Translations under genes and position numbers: made by a program
Shown here: in pieces, positions 10,224-20,702 of the stretch
Numbering within the stretch: the first letter of the stretch is position 1
Layout: the number at the start of each line of letters is the position of its first letter
Source of the DNA: Alphaproteobacteria bacterium
GTDB taxonomy: Bacteria; Pseudomonadota; Alphaproteobacteria; Sphingomonadales; Sphingomonadaceae
Length of the DNA stretch: 64,000 nt
Assembly (NCBI GenBank): GCA_018970445.1
Contig: JAGWWF010000002.1
Span: 124,001 to 188,000 of the forward strand
Direction: 5' to 3'
Notes under the pieces: generated by a model
What the model was told of the DNA's origin: nothing
Seen by the model: only the letters and a program-made list of their open reading frames with translations
Database searches by the model: none

Positions 10224-11633
10224 ATGATGATGCGCGCCCTTTTCCTCGCCACCGCCCTGTTCGCCAGCACCGCAGCTTCAGCCCAATATGTCAGCCGGCA
10301 GCCCGGCGAGGCGCAGTTCCGCGCCTTGTTCAAGGAGATGGTGGAGACTGACACCAGCCTGACCACCGGCAGTTGCACGGCGGCGGCCGACAAATTGGCC
10401 GTGCGCTTCAAGGCGGCGGGCTACACCGATGCCGATATCACCCAGTTCAGCGTGCCGGAATTCCCCAGGGAGGGCGGCATCGTTGTCCAGCTGAAGGGCA
10501 GCGACGCGAAAGCCAAACCCATGCTGCTGCTCGGCCACCTCGACGTGGTCGCCGCCAAGCCGGAGGACTGGACGCGCAGCCCGTTCACGCTGATCGAGGA
10601 GGACGGCTATTTCTATGGCCGCGGCACGTTTGACGACAAGGCGCAGGCCAGCATCTGGGCCGATCTGCTGATCCGCATGAAGGCCGGCAAGCCGCCCAAG
10701 CGCACCATCAAGCTGGCGCTGACCTGCGGCGAGGAGACCACCTATGCCTTCAACGGGGCTGATTGGCTGGCGAAGAACCGCCCCGATCTGATCATGGCCG
10801 AATTCGGCCTGAACGAAGGCGGTGGCGGCCAATATGATGCCAGGGGCAATCCGATGGGCCTGGCGGTGCAGGTGGGCGAAAAGACGGTGCAGAATTTCTG
10901 GATCGAGGCGACCAACCCCGGCGGCCATTCATCCGTGCCGCGGCCGGACAACGCCATCACCGATCTGGCCCGCGCCATGGTGGCGGTGAACACGCATGAA
11001 TTCCCGGTGCAGTTCAACGATACCACCCGCGCCTATTTCACCACACTTTCCAAGGTGTTGCCCGATCCGGTCGGCCCCGCCATCACCCGCCTGCTTGCCG
11101 ATCCGCAGGATGTGGAGGCCAATCGCATCGTCAGCCTTGACCCCACCAACCACAGCGTGCTGCGCACCACCTGCGTCGCCACCCTGCTGGAGGCCGGCCA
11201 CGCCGAAAACGCCCTGGCCCAGCGCGCCCGCGCCAATGTGAATTGCCGCATGTTCCCCGGCACCGATCCCGAAGCGTTGAAGGCCGATCTGGCCAGGGTG
11301 ATCGGCAATGCCAGGGTGGCCATCGCCCTGAAGCCGCCGATCCGCCCGGTGGCCCGGCCAACGCCGATGAACCCGGCCATCATCGGGCCGATGCAGGCGG
11401 TGGCAGCCCGGCATTTCCCCGGCGTGCCGATGCTGCCGATGATGAGCACCGGCGCCACCGATGCCATCTATGTCGCGCCGATCGGCATCCCCATCTATGG
11501 CGCGCCCGGCACCTTCATCGATCCCGATGGCAACGGCATCCATGGCCTGAACGAACGCATCCGCGTGCGCAGCCTGTTGCAGGGCCGGGATTATCTGTCG
11601 GATCTGGTGTTCGTGCTGGCAAATCCCAAATAG
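10224..11633 (+). CDS. M20/M25/M40 family metallopeptidase (secreted), paralogue 2
   Basis: LLLGHLDVVAAKPEDW, YGRGTFDDKAQ, CGEETTYAF; highly similar to preceding ORF; signal peptide. Confidence 0.9.
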   Translation: MMMRALFLATALFASTAASAQYVSRQPGEAQFRALFKEMVETDTSLTTGSCTAAADKLAVRFKAAGYTDADITQFSVPEFPREGGIVVQLKGSDAKAKPMLLLGHLDVVAAKPEDWTRSPFTLIEEDGYFYGRGTFDDKAQASIWADLLIRMKAGKPPKRTIKLALTCGEETTYAFNGADWLAKNRPDLIMAEFGLNEGGGGQYDARGNPMGLAVQVGEKTVQNFWIEATNPGGHSSVPRPDNAITDLARAMVAVNTHEFPVQFNDTTRAYFTTLSKVLPDPVGPAITRLLADPQDVEANRIVSLDPTNHSVLRTTCVATLLEAGHAENALAQRARANVNCRMFPGTDPEALKADLARVIGNARVAIALKPPIRPVARPTPMNPAIIGPMQAVAARHFPGVPMLPMMSTGATDAIYVAPIGIPIYGAPGTFIDPDGNGIHGLNERIRVRSLLQGRDYLSDLVFVLANPK

Positions 11634-11664
11634 GCTTCTGGCATAATCGGCCGTCTGCCCCTAC

Positions 11665-12327
11665 ATGCAGGCCATGGATTTCGCCCACTTCCTCACCCCC
11701 GAAGCGCTGTCGGCCTTTGGCCAGGTGGTGCTGATCGATGTCGTGCTGGCCGGTGACAATGCCATTGTTGTCGGCGCGCTGGCCGCCGGGCTGCCGGCCG
11801 ATCAGCGCAAGAAGGTGATCCTGATCGGCATCCTGGCCGCCCTGGTATTGCGCATCGGCTTTGCGCTCGCCGTGTCGCAATTGCTGCAGATTGTCGGCCT
11901 GATTCTGGCCGGCGGCCTGCTGCTGATGTGGGTGGCGTGGCGCATGTGGCGCGAGCTTCACCCGCGCAATGCCTATATCGATGCCCCCGGCGATGGTGAC
12001 GAGTTCATCGCCAGCAACAGCCCCGCCCCGGCGAAAAGCTTTGCCGCCGCCGCTTGGTCCGTCGCACTGGCCGACGTGTCGATGAGCCTTGACAATGTGC
12101 TGGCCGTGGCCGGCGCCGCGCGCGAACACCCCGACATATTGGTGATCGGGCTGGTGCTGTCGGTCGCGCTGATGGGCATCGCGGCCAACATCATCGCGCA
12201 ATATATCGAACGCTATCGCTGGATCGCCTATGTCGGGCTGGCCGTCATTGTCTATGTCGCCGTCAAGATGATCTGGGAGGGCTGGACCGAGGTGATGCCA
12301 ATGGTCGCCCCCGCCGTTGGCCTGTAA
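11665..12327 (+). CDS. TerC/YjbE family integral membrane protein (candidate metal ion exporter)
   Basis: VVLIDVVLAGDNAIVVGALAAGLP and DVSMSLDNVLAVAGAA duplicated TerC motifs. Confidence 0.88.
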   Translation: MQAMDFAHFLTPEALSAFGQVVLIDVVLAGDNAIVVGALAAGLPADQRKKVILIGILAALVLRIGFALAVSQLLQIVGLILAGGLLLMWVAWRMWRELHPRNAYIDAPGDGDEFIASNSPAPAKSFAAAAWSVALADVSMSLDNVLAVAGAAREHPDILVIGLVLSVALMGIAANIIAQYIERYRWIAYVGLAVIVYVAVKMIWEGWTEVMPMVAPAVGL

Positions 12328-13293
12328 TCAGGGGATCAGCACGGTCGATCCTGTCGTGCGCCGCGCCGCCAGATCGGCGTGGGCGCGGGCCACATCGGCC
12401 AGCGCATAGCGCTGGTTCACCGCCAGTTTCAGCGCGCCGGATGCCATCATCGCCAGCACGCGCCCGCCAAATTCGGCCCGGTCCTCCGGCTTGGCATAAT
12501 AATCGAACAGCGTTGGCCGGGTGGCAAACAGCGACCCTTTGCGCGCCAATATGCCCAGATCAACGCCCGACACCGGGCCGGACGCATTGCCGAAACTGAT
12601 CATCAGCCCGCGCCGCTTCAAACTGTCCAGGCTCGATTCCCAGCTCGCCTTGCCCACCCCGTCAAACACCACATCCACGCCGCGACCGCCGGTCAGGCCG
12701 CGCACCTGCGCCGCCACATCGGTACCATCCAGCAGGCCATGATCGGCCCCGATCGCCGCCGCCAGTGCCAGCTTTTCCGCTGTGCCGGCCACCGCAATCA
12801 CGCTGACGCCGCGCGCCTTGAGCCATTGCACCAGCAGCAGGCCGACGCCGCCCGCGGCCGCCGGCACCAGCGCCCAGTCACCCGCCTGCACCGCAGCGCA
12901 GCGATCGACCAGAAACTCCGTCGTGCAGCCCTTCAGCAGCCCGGCCGCGGCCATTTCGTCCGACACGCCATCGGGGAGCACCACCAATTGCGCCGCCGCG
13001 ATGTTGCGGTGGGTGGCATAGGCACCGATCGGCCCCCAGCAAGTGCCGACCCGCGTGCCGACAGGCAGGCTCACGCCCGCGCCCACCGCCTCCACCACGC
13101 CGGCCGCCTCCAGCCCCAGCCCCGATGGCAGCGGCAGCGGATAGAGGCCGGAGCGGTGATAGGTATCGATGAAGTTCAGCCCGATGGCGGTGTGGCGGAT
13201 GCGCACCTCGCCGGGGCCGGGATCGGGCAGCGACACATCGGCAAACTGCATCACCTCCGGCCCGCCCGCCGCCTCGATACGGATTGCCTTCAT
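12328..13293 (-). CDS. Quinone oxidoreductase (zinc-independent MDR family)
   Basis: MKAIRIEAAGGPEVMQFADVSLPDPGPGEVRIRHTAIGLNFIDTYHRSGLYPLPLPSGLGLEAAGVVEAVG; AAGGVGLLLVQW. Confidence 0.92.
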   Translation of the reverse strand: MKAIRIEAAGGPEVMQFADVSLPDPGPGEVRIRHTAIGLNFIDTYHRSGLYPLPLPSGLGLEAAGVVEAVGAGVSLPVGTRVGTCWGPIGAYATHRNIAAAQLVVLPDGVSDEMAAAGLLKGCTTEFLVDRCAAVQAGDWALVPAAAGGVGLLLVQWLKARGVSVIAVAGTAEKLALAAAIGADHGLLDGTDVAAQVRGLTGGRGVDVVFDGVGKASWESSLDSLKRRGLMISFGNASGPVSGVDLGILARKGSLFATRPTLFDYYAKPEDRAEFGGRVLAMMASGALKLAVNQRYALADVARAHADLAARRTTGSTVLIP

Positions 13294-13419
13294 CCCGCTT
13301 CTCCTGCCATGTTTGCAGCAACTATTTGATTTTGCTGGCCTGGTGCGGCCACTTGCCGATCCGGCCGCTCGCCCGCTACACTAAGCACTTGTGAGGCCAA
13401 GAAAAGAGGCAATGCGCGC

Positions 13420-13674
13420 ATGAAGATCAGCTTCGACATCGACTGCACGCCCCAGGAAGCGCGCGCCTTTTTCGGCCTGCCCGATCTGCAACCGCTGCAC
13501 GATGTCTATCTGGATCGCATGAAGCTGGCGATGACCGAAGGCATCACCCCGGCCGATTGGGAAAAGCTGATGCGCACCTGGGCACCCGGCATCGCCGGCG
13601 GTTTTGAACAATGGCAGAAACTGTTCATGGCCGGCATGAACGCCGCCACCGGTGCCGGCAAGGCCAAGGGCTGA
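13420..13674 (+). CDS. Small DUF6489-like protein upstream of mnmE
   Basis: [38 protein letters not shown]...; recognised as short conserved sphingomonad/alphaproteobacterial family. Confidence 0.65.
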   Translation: MKISFDIDCTPQEARAFFGLPDLQPLHDVYLDRMKLAMTEGITPADWEKLMRTWAPGIAGGFEQWQKLFMAGMNAATGAGKAKG

Positions 13675-13684
13675 TCCGGCCATC

Positions 13685-14974
13685 ATGATCGATACCATCG
13701 CGGCGCTGGCCAGCGGCCGCCCGCCGGCCGCGCTGGCCATCATCCGCATCTCCGGCCCGGCCGCCTTTGCCGTGGTGCGCGGCCTGGCCGGCCGGCTGCC
13801 GCCGCCACGCCGGCTCAGCCTGTGCCGGCTCTGCCACGACGGCGAACTGCTCGACGAAGCGCTGGTGGCGATCTTCCCCGGCCCGGCCAGCGCCAGCGGC
13901 GAGGATCTGGCCGAACTGCATCTCCATGGTGGCCCGGCGGTGGTCAGCGGCGTGCTGGCCGCCGTGACCGCCCACCCCGGTGTGCGCCTGGCCGAACCCG
14001 GCGAATATACCCGCCGGGCCTTTGCCAATGGCCGCATGGATCTGGCCCAGGTCGAAGGCCTGGCCGATCTGGTGCAGGCCGAAACCGCCAGCCAGCGCGA
14101 TCAGGCCCTGGCCCTGGCCGGTGGCGCGCTTGGCCGGCTGGCCGATGGCTGGCGGGAACGCTGCCTGATGGTGCTGGCCGAGGCCGAAGCCGGGCTGGAT
14201 TTTGCCGAAGACGAAGCCGATGTCGCCGAACGGCTGGACGAGGCCGCCCGCGAACAATTGACAAGGATGGCCGATGAACTGGCCGGCCTGATCGCCGATT
14301 CGGCCCGCGCGATGCGCATCCGTGACGGGCTGACCATCGCCGTCACCGGTCCGCCGAACGTCGGAAAATCCAGCTTGGTCAATGCCTTGGCCATGCGCGA
14401 TGTGGCGATCGTCACCGCCATTCCCGGCACCACGCGTGATGCCATCGAAGTGCCCATTGATCTGGGCGGGGTTGCGGCCGTGCTGATCGACACCGCCGGC
14501 CTGCGCGACACCGACGATCCGGTGGAAGCCATCGGAATTGCCCGCGCCCGGATGCGGGCCGCGGGCGCCGATCTGGTGATCAGCGTTGCCAGCCCGGACA
14601 CACTGGGTTGGCCCGGCGATGCCGGTCTGCACCTGCTCAACAAATGCGATCTGGGCTATCCGCAGATTCCGGCCGACGTTCTGCCAGTGTCGGCCACGAC
14701 CGGCCGTGGACTTCCGGCACTGCGCGACTGGCTGGCGGCATGGGCGCGCGCCATCACCCGCCCCGGCGAACCCGCCCTCCTGGCCCACGCCCGCCACCGC
14801 GCCGCCTTCGCCGATGCCGAAGCCGCCCTGCGCGATGCGGCCGACGCCACTGAAGCAGTGCTGCGCGCCGAAGCGCTGCGCACGGCGGCCCACGCCTTTG
14901 GCCGCATTGCCGGGCGGGTGGGCGTGGACGACGTGCTGGACCGGATTTTCAGTCGATTCTGCATCGGGAAATAG
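13685..14974 (+). CDS. mnmE: tRNA uridine-5-carboxymethylaminomethyl(34) synthesis GTPase MnmE
   Basis: [25 protein letters not shown]; GTPase P-loop [25 protein letters not shown]-terminal CIGK. Confidence 0.96.
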   Translation: MIDTIAALASGRPPAALAIIRISGPAAFAVVRGLAGRLPPPRRLSLCRLCHDGELLDEALVAIFPGPASASGEDLAELHLHGGPAVVSGVLAAVTAHPGVRLAEPGEYTRRAFANGRMDLAQVEGLADLVQAETASQRDQALALAGGALGRLADGWRERCLMVLAEAEAGLDFAEDEADVAERLDEAAREQLTRMADELAGLIADSARAMRIRDGLTIAVTGPPNVGKSSLVNALAMRDVAIVTAIPGTTRDAIEVPIDLGGVAAVLIDTAGLRDTDDPVEAIGIARARMRAAGADLVISVASPDTLGWPGDAGLHLLNKCDLGYPQIPADVLPVSATTGRGLPALRDWLAAWARAITRPGEPALLAHARHRAAFADAEAALRDAADATEAVLRAEALRTAAHAFGRIAGRVGVDDVLDRIFSRFCIGK

Positions 14975-14993
14975 CCGCGCCGGGTGCCGGCAA

Positions 14994-15009
14994 TGTTTCA
15001 CGTGAAACA
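14994..15009. promoter_or_regulatory. parS centromere-like site 1 (TGTTTCACGTGAAACA)
   Basis: Exact palindromic 16-bp parS consensus in mnmE-mnmG intergenic region. Confidence 0.95.
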
Positions 15010-15037
15010 TCGGCAGCGAATCGCTATGGGACGTCCC

Positions 15038-16885
15038 ATGCAGGAGTTTGATGTCATAACTGTCGGTGCCGGCCATGCCGGTTGCGAGGCGGCGGCGGCC
15101 GCCGCCCGCCGCGGCGCGCGGGTGGCACTGGTGACTCTGCGTGCCGATGATCCCGGCACATTGAGCTGCAACCCCGCCGTCGGCGGCATCGGCAAGGGAC
15201 ATCTTGTCACCGAGATTGATGCGCTGGGCGGCATCATGGGCCGCGTCACCGATGCCGCCCGCCTGCAATCGCGCCTGCTCAACCGGTCCAAGGGGCCGGC
15301 GGTACACGGCCCGCGCGCGCAGGTGGATCGCGCGCTTTATCGCGCCGCCATGGCCGATGTGCTGGCCGAATTCCCAGGCCTGTCCATCGTCCCTGCCGCT
15401 GCCGAGGGCCTGGTGCTGAAGCAGGGCCGGATCGTCGGCGTCCAAACCAGCGCCGGACGCCTGACGGCCCCCGCGGTCGTGCTGACCACCGGCACGTTCC
15501 TTGGCGGGGTGATGCACATCGGCAGCCAGCGTGAGGCCGGTGGCCGGGTGGGCGCACAGGCCTCAGATCTGGGCGCCGCACTGCGCGCCATGGGCCTGGC
15601 GGTCAGCCGGCTGAAGACCGGCACGCCCGCCCGGCTTGACGGGCGCAGCATCGATTGGTCGGTGCTGGAATGGCAGCATGGCGATGGCGATGATCCTCGC
15701 CTCAGCCGCCATGGCCGCGGCAACGGGCGGCCGCCCATCCCTTGCGCCATCACCCGCACCAACACAGAAACCCATCGCATCATCCGCGACCACCTCGGCG
15801 AATCGGCGCTTTATGGCGGCCATATCGATTCGGTCGGCCCGCGCTATTGTCCGTCGATTGAAGACAAGGTGGTGCGCTTTGGTGACCGCGACGGCCACCA
15901 GATCTTCCTGGAGCCGGAGGGCTATGATGATATCACCGTCTATCCCAATGGCCTGTCCACATCCCTGCCCGCGCCGGTGCAGGAAAGGTTCATCCGGTCG
16001 ATCAGGGGCCTGGAACAGGCCAGCATCCTGCGGCCCGGCTATGCCATCGAATATGATCATGTCGACCCGCGCGCGTTGACCGCTGGCCTCGCCGCCCGCG
16101 CGGTGCCCGGCCTGTTCCTGGCCGGGCAGATCAACGGCACCACCGGCTATGAAGAGGCGGCAGCACAGGGGCTGGTGGCCGGGGCCAATGCCGCAGCGCT
16201 GGCGCTGGGGCTGCCCGAACTGAACATCGATCGCACCCAGGCCTATATCGGCGTGATGATCGATGATCTCACCCTGCATGGCGTGGCCGAACCCTATCGC
16301 ATGTTCACCAGCCGGGCCGAATATCGCCTGCGCCTGCGCGCCGACAATGCCGATCAGCGCCTGACACCACTGGGTGAAGCACTGGGGCTGGTGCCGCCCG
16401 CCCAGGCCGCTGCCTTTGCTGCAGATCAGGCCGAACGCACCCGCGCCCGCGCCATGCTCGACAGGCTGATCGCCACGCCCCACCAACTGGCCAGCCATGG
16501 CATCGACGTGCGGCAGGACGGGCAGGCCCGCAGCCTGTTCGACTGGCTGCGCTTCCCGGCCGTCACGCGCGCCGCCGCCCGCCGTGTCTGGCCCGAACTG
16601 GCCGGGATCAGCGACGATCTGCTCGCCAGCCTGGCGGTCGATGCCAATTATGCCGCCTATATCGCCCGGCAGGAGGCCGAGGTCGCCGCCCTGCGCCGCG
16701 ACGAAGCGCTGGCACTGCCGGCCGACCTGGATTTCGCCAGCGTCGCCGGCCTGTCGAAGGAGATGATCGAGCGGCTCGCGCGGGCACGGCCACTCACCTT
16801 GGGTGCGGCCAGTCGCGTTGCTGGCATCACACCGGCCGCCCTGATTGCCCTGCTGCCACACACCCAGCGCCGCCGGGCCGCCTGA
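15038..16885 (+). CDS. mnmG: tRNA uridine-5-carboxymethylaminomethyl(34) synthesis enzyme MnmG (GidA)
   Basis: [73 protein letters not shown]. Confidence 0.97.
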   Translation: MQEFDVITVGAGHAGCEAAAAAARRGARVALVTLRADDPGTLSCNPAVGGIGKGHLVTEIDALGGIMGRVTDAARLQSRLLNRSKGPAVHGPRAQVDRALYRAAMADVLAEFPGLSIVPAAAEGLVLKQGRIVGVQTSAGRLTAPAVVLTTGTFLGGVMHIGSQREAGGRVGAQASDLGAALRAMGLAVSRLKTGTPARLDGRSIDWSVLEWQHGDGDDPRLSRHGRGNGRPPIPCAITRTNTETHRIIRDHLGESALYGGHIDSVGPRYCPSIEDKVVRFGDRDGHQIFLEPEGYDDITVYPNGLSTSLPAPVQERFIRSIRGLEQASILRPGYAIEYDHVDPRALTAGLAARAVPGLFLAGQINGTTGYEEAAAQGLVAGANAAALALGLPELNIDRTQAYIGVMIDDLTLHGVAEPYRMFTSRAEYRLRLRADNADQRLTPLGEALGLVPPAQAAAFAADQAERTRARAMLDRLIATPHQLASHGIDVRQDGQARSLFDWLRFPAVTRAAARRVWPELAGISDDLLASLAVDANYAAYIARQEAEVAALRRDEALALPADLDFASVAGLSKEMIERLARARPLTLGAASRVAGITPAALIALLPHTQRRRAA

Positions 16886-16886
16886 C

Positions 16887-17518
16887 ATGGGCGAAGACGC
16901 GCGCAGCGCCTTTGCGGCCGAGTTTGATGTTTCACGTGAAACATTGGCCCGGCTTGACCGCTATGCCGAACTGCTGGCCGAATGGCAGCAACGCATGAAC
17001 CTCGTGGCGCCGTCCACCCTGCCGCACATCTGGGATCGCCATTTTCGCGACTCGGCCCAGCTGCTGGCCATAGCCGGCCCAGGCCAACGCTGGCTCGATA
17101 TCGGCGCCGGCGGCGGCTTTCCGGGCCTGGTGCTGGCCATTCTCGATCCCACCGCCCGCTTCACGCTGGTCGAATCCATCGCCAAGAAATGCCGCTTCCT
17201 CGCCGAGGTCGCCGGCGAAACCGGCACGATTGACCGGGTCACCATCGCCAATCAGCGCGTCGAGACGCTGCGTCCTATCCCCTTCGACATCATCACCGCC
17301 CGCGCTGCGGCCGCACTGGAGGTGCTGTTCGACTGGAGCCTGCGCCTTGGCCGGCCCGGCACCCGCTGGATCCTGCCCAAGGGCCGCAATGTGCAGGAAG
17401 AGCTTGCCACGGCGGCCAAGCGATTCCACTTTGATCACCAGCTGATTCCCAGCCGCACCGATTCTGATGCCCGCATCGTGCTGGTCACACATCTCAGGTC
17501 TGTCGAGGTCAAACGCCG

Positions 17519-17522
<4 letters not shown>
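16887..17522 (+). CDS. rsmG: 16S rRNA (guanine527-N7)-methyltransferase RsmG (GidB)
   Basis: AEWQQRMNLVAPSTLPHIWDRHFRDSAQL; DIGAGGGFPGLVLAI. Confidence 0.96.
16928..16943. promoter_or_regulatory. parS centromere-like site 2 (TGTTTCACGTGAAACA), inside rsmG
   Basis: Exact 16-bp parS consensus, read through as DVSRET in RsmG. Confidence 0.95.
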
Positions 17523-18295
<773 letters not shown>

Positions 18296-18311
18296 TCGCA
18301 GGAAACTCCAA

Positions 18312-19178
18312 ATGGCTGAAATGAAAAGGAAATCAGGCTTGGGCCGTGGCCTGTCAGCGCTGCTGGAGGATATTGCCTCGCCGCCGGCCGCCGATGCGCC
18401 TGGGGTTGCCCGGCTGGCGGTGAGCGCCATCGCCCCCAATCCCGATCAGCCACGCCGGCAGTTTGATGCCGATGCCATGGCCGAACTGGTGGCATCGGTG
18501 AAGGCGCATGGCATATTGCAGCCCATCCTGGTGCGCGCCCATGGCGGCGGCCACCAGATCATCGCCGGCGAGCGCCGCTGGCGCGCGGCGCAGGCCGCCG
18601 GGCTGCACGACATGCCGGTGATCATCCGGGCGCTGGATGATCGCCAGGTCGCCGAGATCGCCATCATCGAGAATATCCAGCGCAGCGACCTGAACGCCAT
18701 CGAAGAGGCACGCGGTTACCACCGGCTGATTGCCGATTATGGCCACACCCAGGCGGCACTGGCCGACATCGTCGGCAAATCACGCAGCCATGTCACCAAT
18801 CTGCTGCGCCTGCTCGATCTGCCGCCGGCGGTGCAGGCGCTGGTGGAGCAGGGCCAGATCAGCATGGGCCACGCCCGGGCGCTGGCCGGCAGCAGCGATC
18901 CCGAAGGCCTGGCGCAGCGCGTGGTGAAGAACGGCCTGTCGGTGCGGGCGCTGGAAGCGCTGCTGGCCGGCAACAAACCGGCGCGGCCGCGCATGCCGCC
19001 GGCGCCGGCCGCCAATGATCCCAACAGCGAAGCACTGGAAGAACAATTGGCCGAAGCGCTGGGCATGCCGGTGGCGCTGCAGGTGGCCCCCGGCGCCAGC
19101 AGCGGCAGCCTGACCATCCGCTTTGCCGATCTGGATCAGCTCGACCTGCTGTGCGCCCGGCTGGGGGCCAGCGCCTGA
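18312..19178 (+). CDS. parB: Chromosome partitioning protein ParB
   Basis: KRKSGLGRGLSALLEDI; GERRWRAAQAAGL; ENIQRSDLNAIEEARGY; HTH IVGKSRSHVTNLLRLLDLP. Confidence 0.96.
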   Translation: MAEMKRKSGLGRGLSALLEDIASPPAADAPGVARLAVSAIAPNPDQPRRQFDADAMAELVASVKAHGILQPILVRAHGGGHQIIAGERRWRAAQAAGLHDMPVIIRALDDRQVAEIAIIENIQRSDLNAIEEARGYHRLIADYGHTQAALADIVGKSRSHVTNLLRLLDLPPAVQALVEQGQISMGHARALAGSSDPEGLAQRVVKNGLSVRALEALLAGNKPARPRMPPAPAANDPNSEALEEQLAEALGMPVALQVAPGASSGSLTIRFADLDQLDLLCARLGASA

Positions 19179-20204
19179 TCAGCGCCGACGGGCAGCCATC
19201 GCCCGCCGGGTGATCGCCAGCAAGCGGGCATGGGCACCCAGATCGGCCAGCCCGCCGCTGGCCTTCACCGCCCGTTCGGCGGCGAGCACATCGGCCTGCG
19301 CAGCGACCAGACGCGGCTGATCCCAAAAGGCCAGCGCGGCGGTCAGCACCGGCTTTTCCTTCCAGAACACCGCCTTGCCCTGGGCCTCGATCACATCGGC
19401 CGGGCTGCGGCCGGCATCCACCTCGGGGCGCAGCAAGGCCAGCTGTGCCAGCCGCCGTTCCAGCGCCCGCAGAAGCGGGATGGCGGTGCCATCGGGCAGG
19501 CGGGCCAACAGATCGGTGGCAGCGGCCGCATCGCCCGTGGTGATGGCGGCAATCGGCGCAAACAGTTCCGCATCGCCGGCGACGATGCCCAGCGCCGCCA
19601 GATCGTCCAGCGTCAGCCGCTGCGGGCGGTCTGGCGCGGCATCCTTGTAGAGCGCGAACTTCTCCAGCTCGCGCCGCATGATCATGCGGTCACCATCGGC
19701 CAGGGTGAACAGCGCCTCGGCAACGTCGCGATCCAGCCGCAGGCCCAGCGGTGTCGCCATGTCGGCCAGCAGGCGACCGGCCTCGCGCAGGCTGGCCTCA
19801 TACTGCACGCAGGCGGCAATCGCCGGGTGTTTTTCGGCCAGGGCGAGCAATTTGCTGCCTTTCTTCAGCGCGGCCGCCACCGCCAGCACCGGGTAGCCCG
19901 GCGGGCCGGCGAGCAGCGCCTCCACCGCGGCCAGGCCATCATCATCCAGCCCGTCGATGCGCAACAGTTCGGAATCGCCAAACATCGACAGGCTGGTGGC
20001 AGCCGCCAGCAGGGCCTGCGGATCGTCCTTCAGACCGGCCCCGATCAGCTCGGTCACGCCGGTGCCAGCGGCAATCTGGCCGGCGCTGATCTGGCCGGCC
20101 AGATCACGCGATGCTGATTGATCGGCACCATGCAGCAGCAGCAGGCGGCATTCGGCGGGCCAGGCGCGGGCAAAGCCGGCGGCGCGGGCCGCATCGATCT
20201 TCAC
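19179..20204 (-). CDS. holA: DNA polymerase III subunit delta
   Basis: MKIDAARAAGFARAWPAECRLLLLHGADQSASRDLAGQI...; conserved position next to lptE/leuS. Confidence 0.88.
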   Translation of the reverse strand: MKIDAARAAGFARAWPAECRLLLLHGADQSASRDLAGQISAGQIAAGTGVTELIGAGLKDDPQALLAAATSLSMFGDSELLRIDGLDDDGLAAVEALLAGPPGYPVLAVAAALKKGSKLLALAEKHPAIAACVQYEASLREAGRLLADMATPLGLRLDRDVAEALFTLADGDRMIMRRELEKFALYKDAAPDRPQRLTLDDLAALGIVAGDAELFAPIAAITTGDAAAATDLLARLPDGTAIPLLRALERRLAQLALLRPEVDAGRSPADVIEAQGKAVFWKEKPVLTAALAFWDQPRLVAAQADVLAAERAVKASGGLADLGAHARLLAITRRAMAARRR

Positions 20205-20213
20205 CGGCCGGGC

Positions 20214-20702
20214 TCAGCGCCGGGCATAGCGGGCCAGGCGCGCGCTGATCTGGCGGGCGATATCCACGCTCAACCGTTCCAGCGCGGTGGTTTCGGCCGC
20301 CACCACGGCAAAGTTGGAGCTGACCCGGTCGATGCCGGCATCCGCGGCGGCGCTGTCGTCCACCAGCACCACGCCGCTGGCAGCATCGACCAGCCGGAAG
20401 CGGGCGCGCAGCGTGCGGCGTTCGCGCGCCGCCGATGAATCGCCGCGCACGCCAAAGGCGATGATCTGATCGTCCAGCACCACCTCCAGCCGATAACGCG
20501 GCGCATCCGCCGTCTTGCCAAACTGTTCCACCAGCGCCTGGCGCAGCATGAAGCCGGCGCGTTCGGGAATCGGCGCGATGGCGATATCGGCCATCAGCGT
20601 GGCGGGCGCCGATCTTGCCCCGCCGCCATAGACCGGCTGCAACTGGCAGCCTGCCAGCAGCAGCGCCAGGGCGGCGCAGGCGAGGCGGGCCCGTTCACGC
20701 AA
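20214..20702 (-). CDS. lptE: LPS assembly lipoprotein LptE
   Basis: Lipobox [14 protein letters not shown]; between leuS and holA. Confidence 0.87.
   Translation of the reverse strand: MRERARLACAALALLLAGCQLQPVYGGGARSAPATLMADIAIAPIPERAGFMLRQALVEQFGKTADAPRYRLEVVLDDQIIAFGVRGDSSAARERRTLRARFRLVDAASGVVLVDDSAAADAGIDRVSSNFAVVAAETTALERLSVDIARQISARLARYARR

Noticed and set aside
14984-15037. N-terminal extension of mnmG ([18 protein letters not shown])
   Set aside because: The extension is the translated parS palindrome; the conserved MnmG start is [15 protein letters not shown] at 15038.
13625-15517. 630-aa minus-strand ORF spanning mnmE and the parS region
   Set aside because: Runs antisense through mnmE, parS and mnmG; contains the palindromic MFHVKH translation of parS, showing it is not a real gene.
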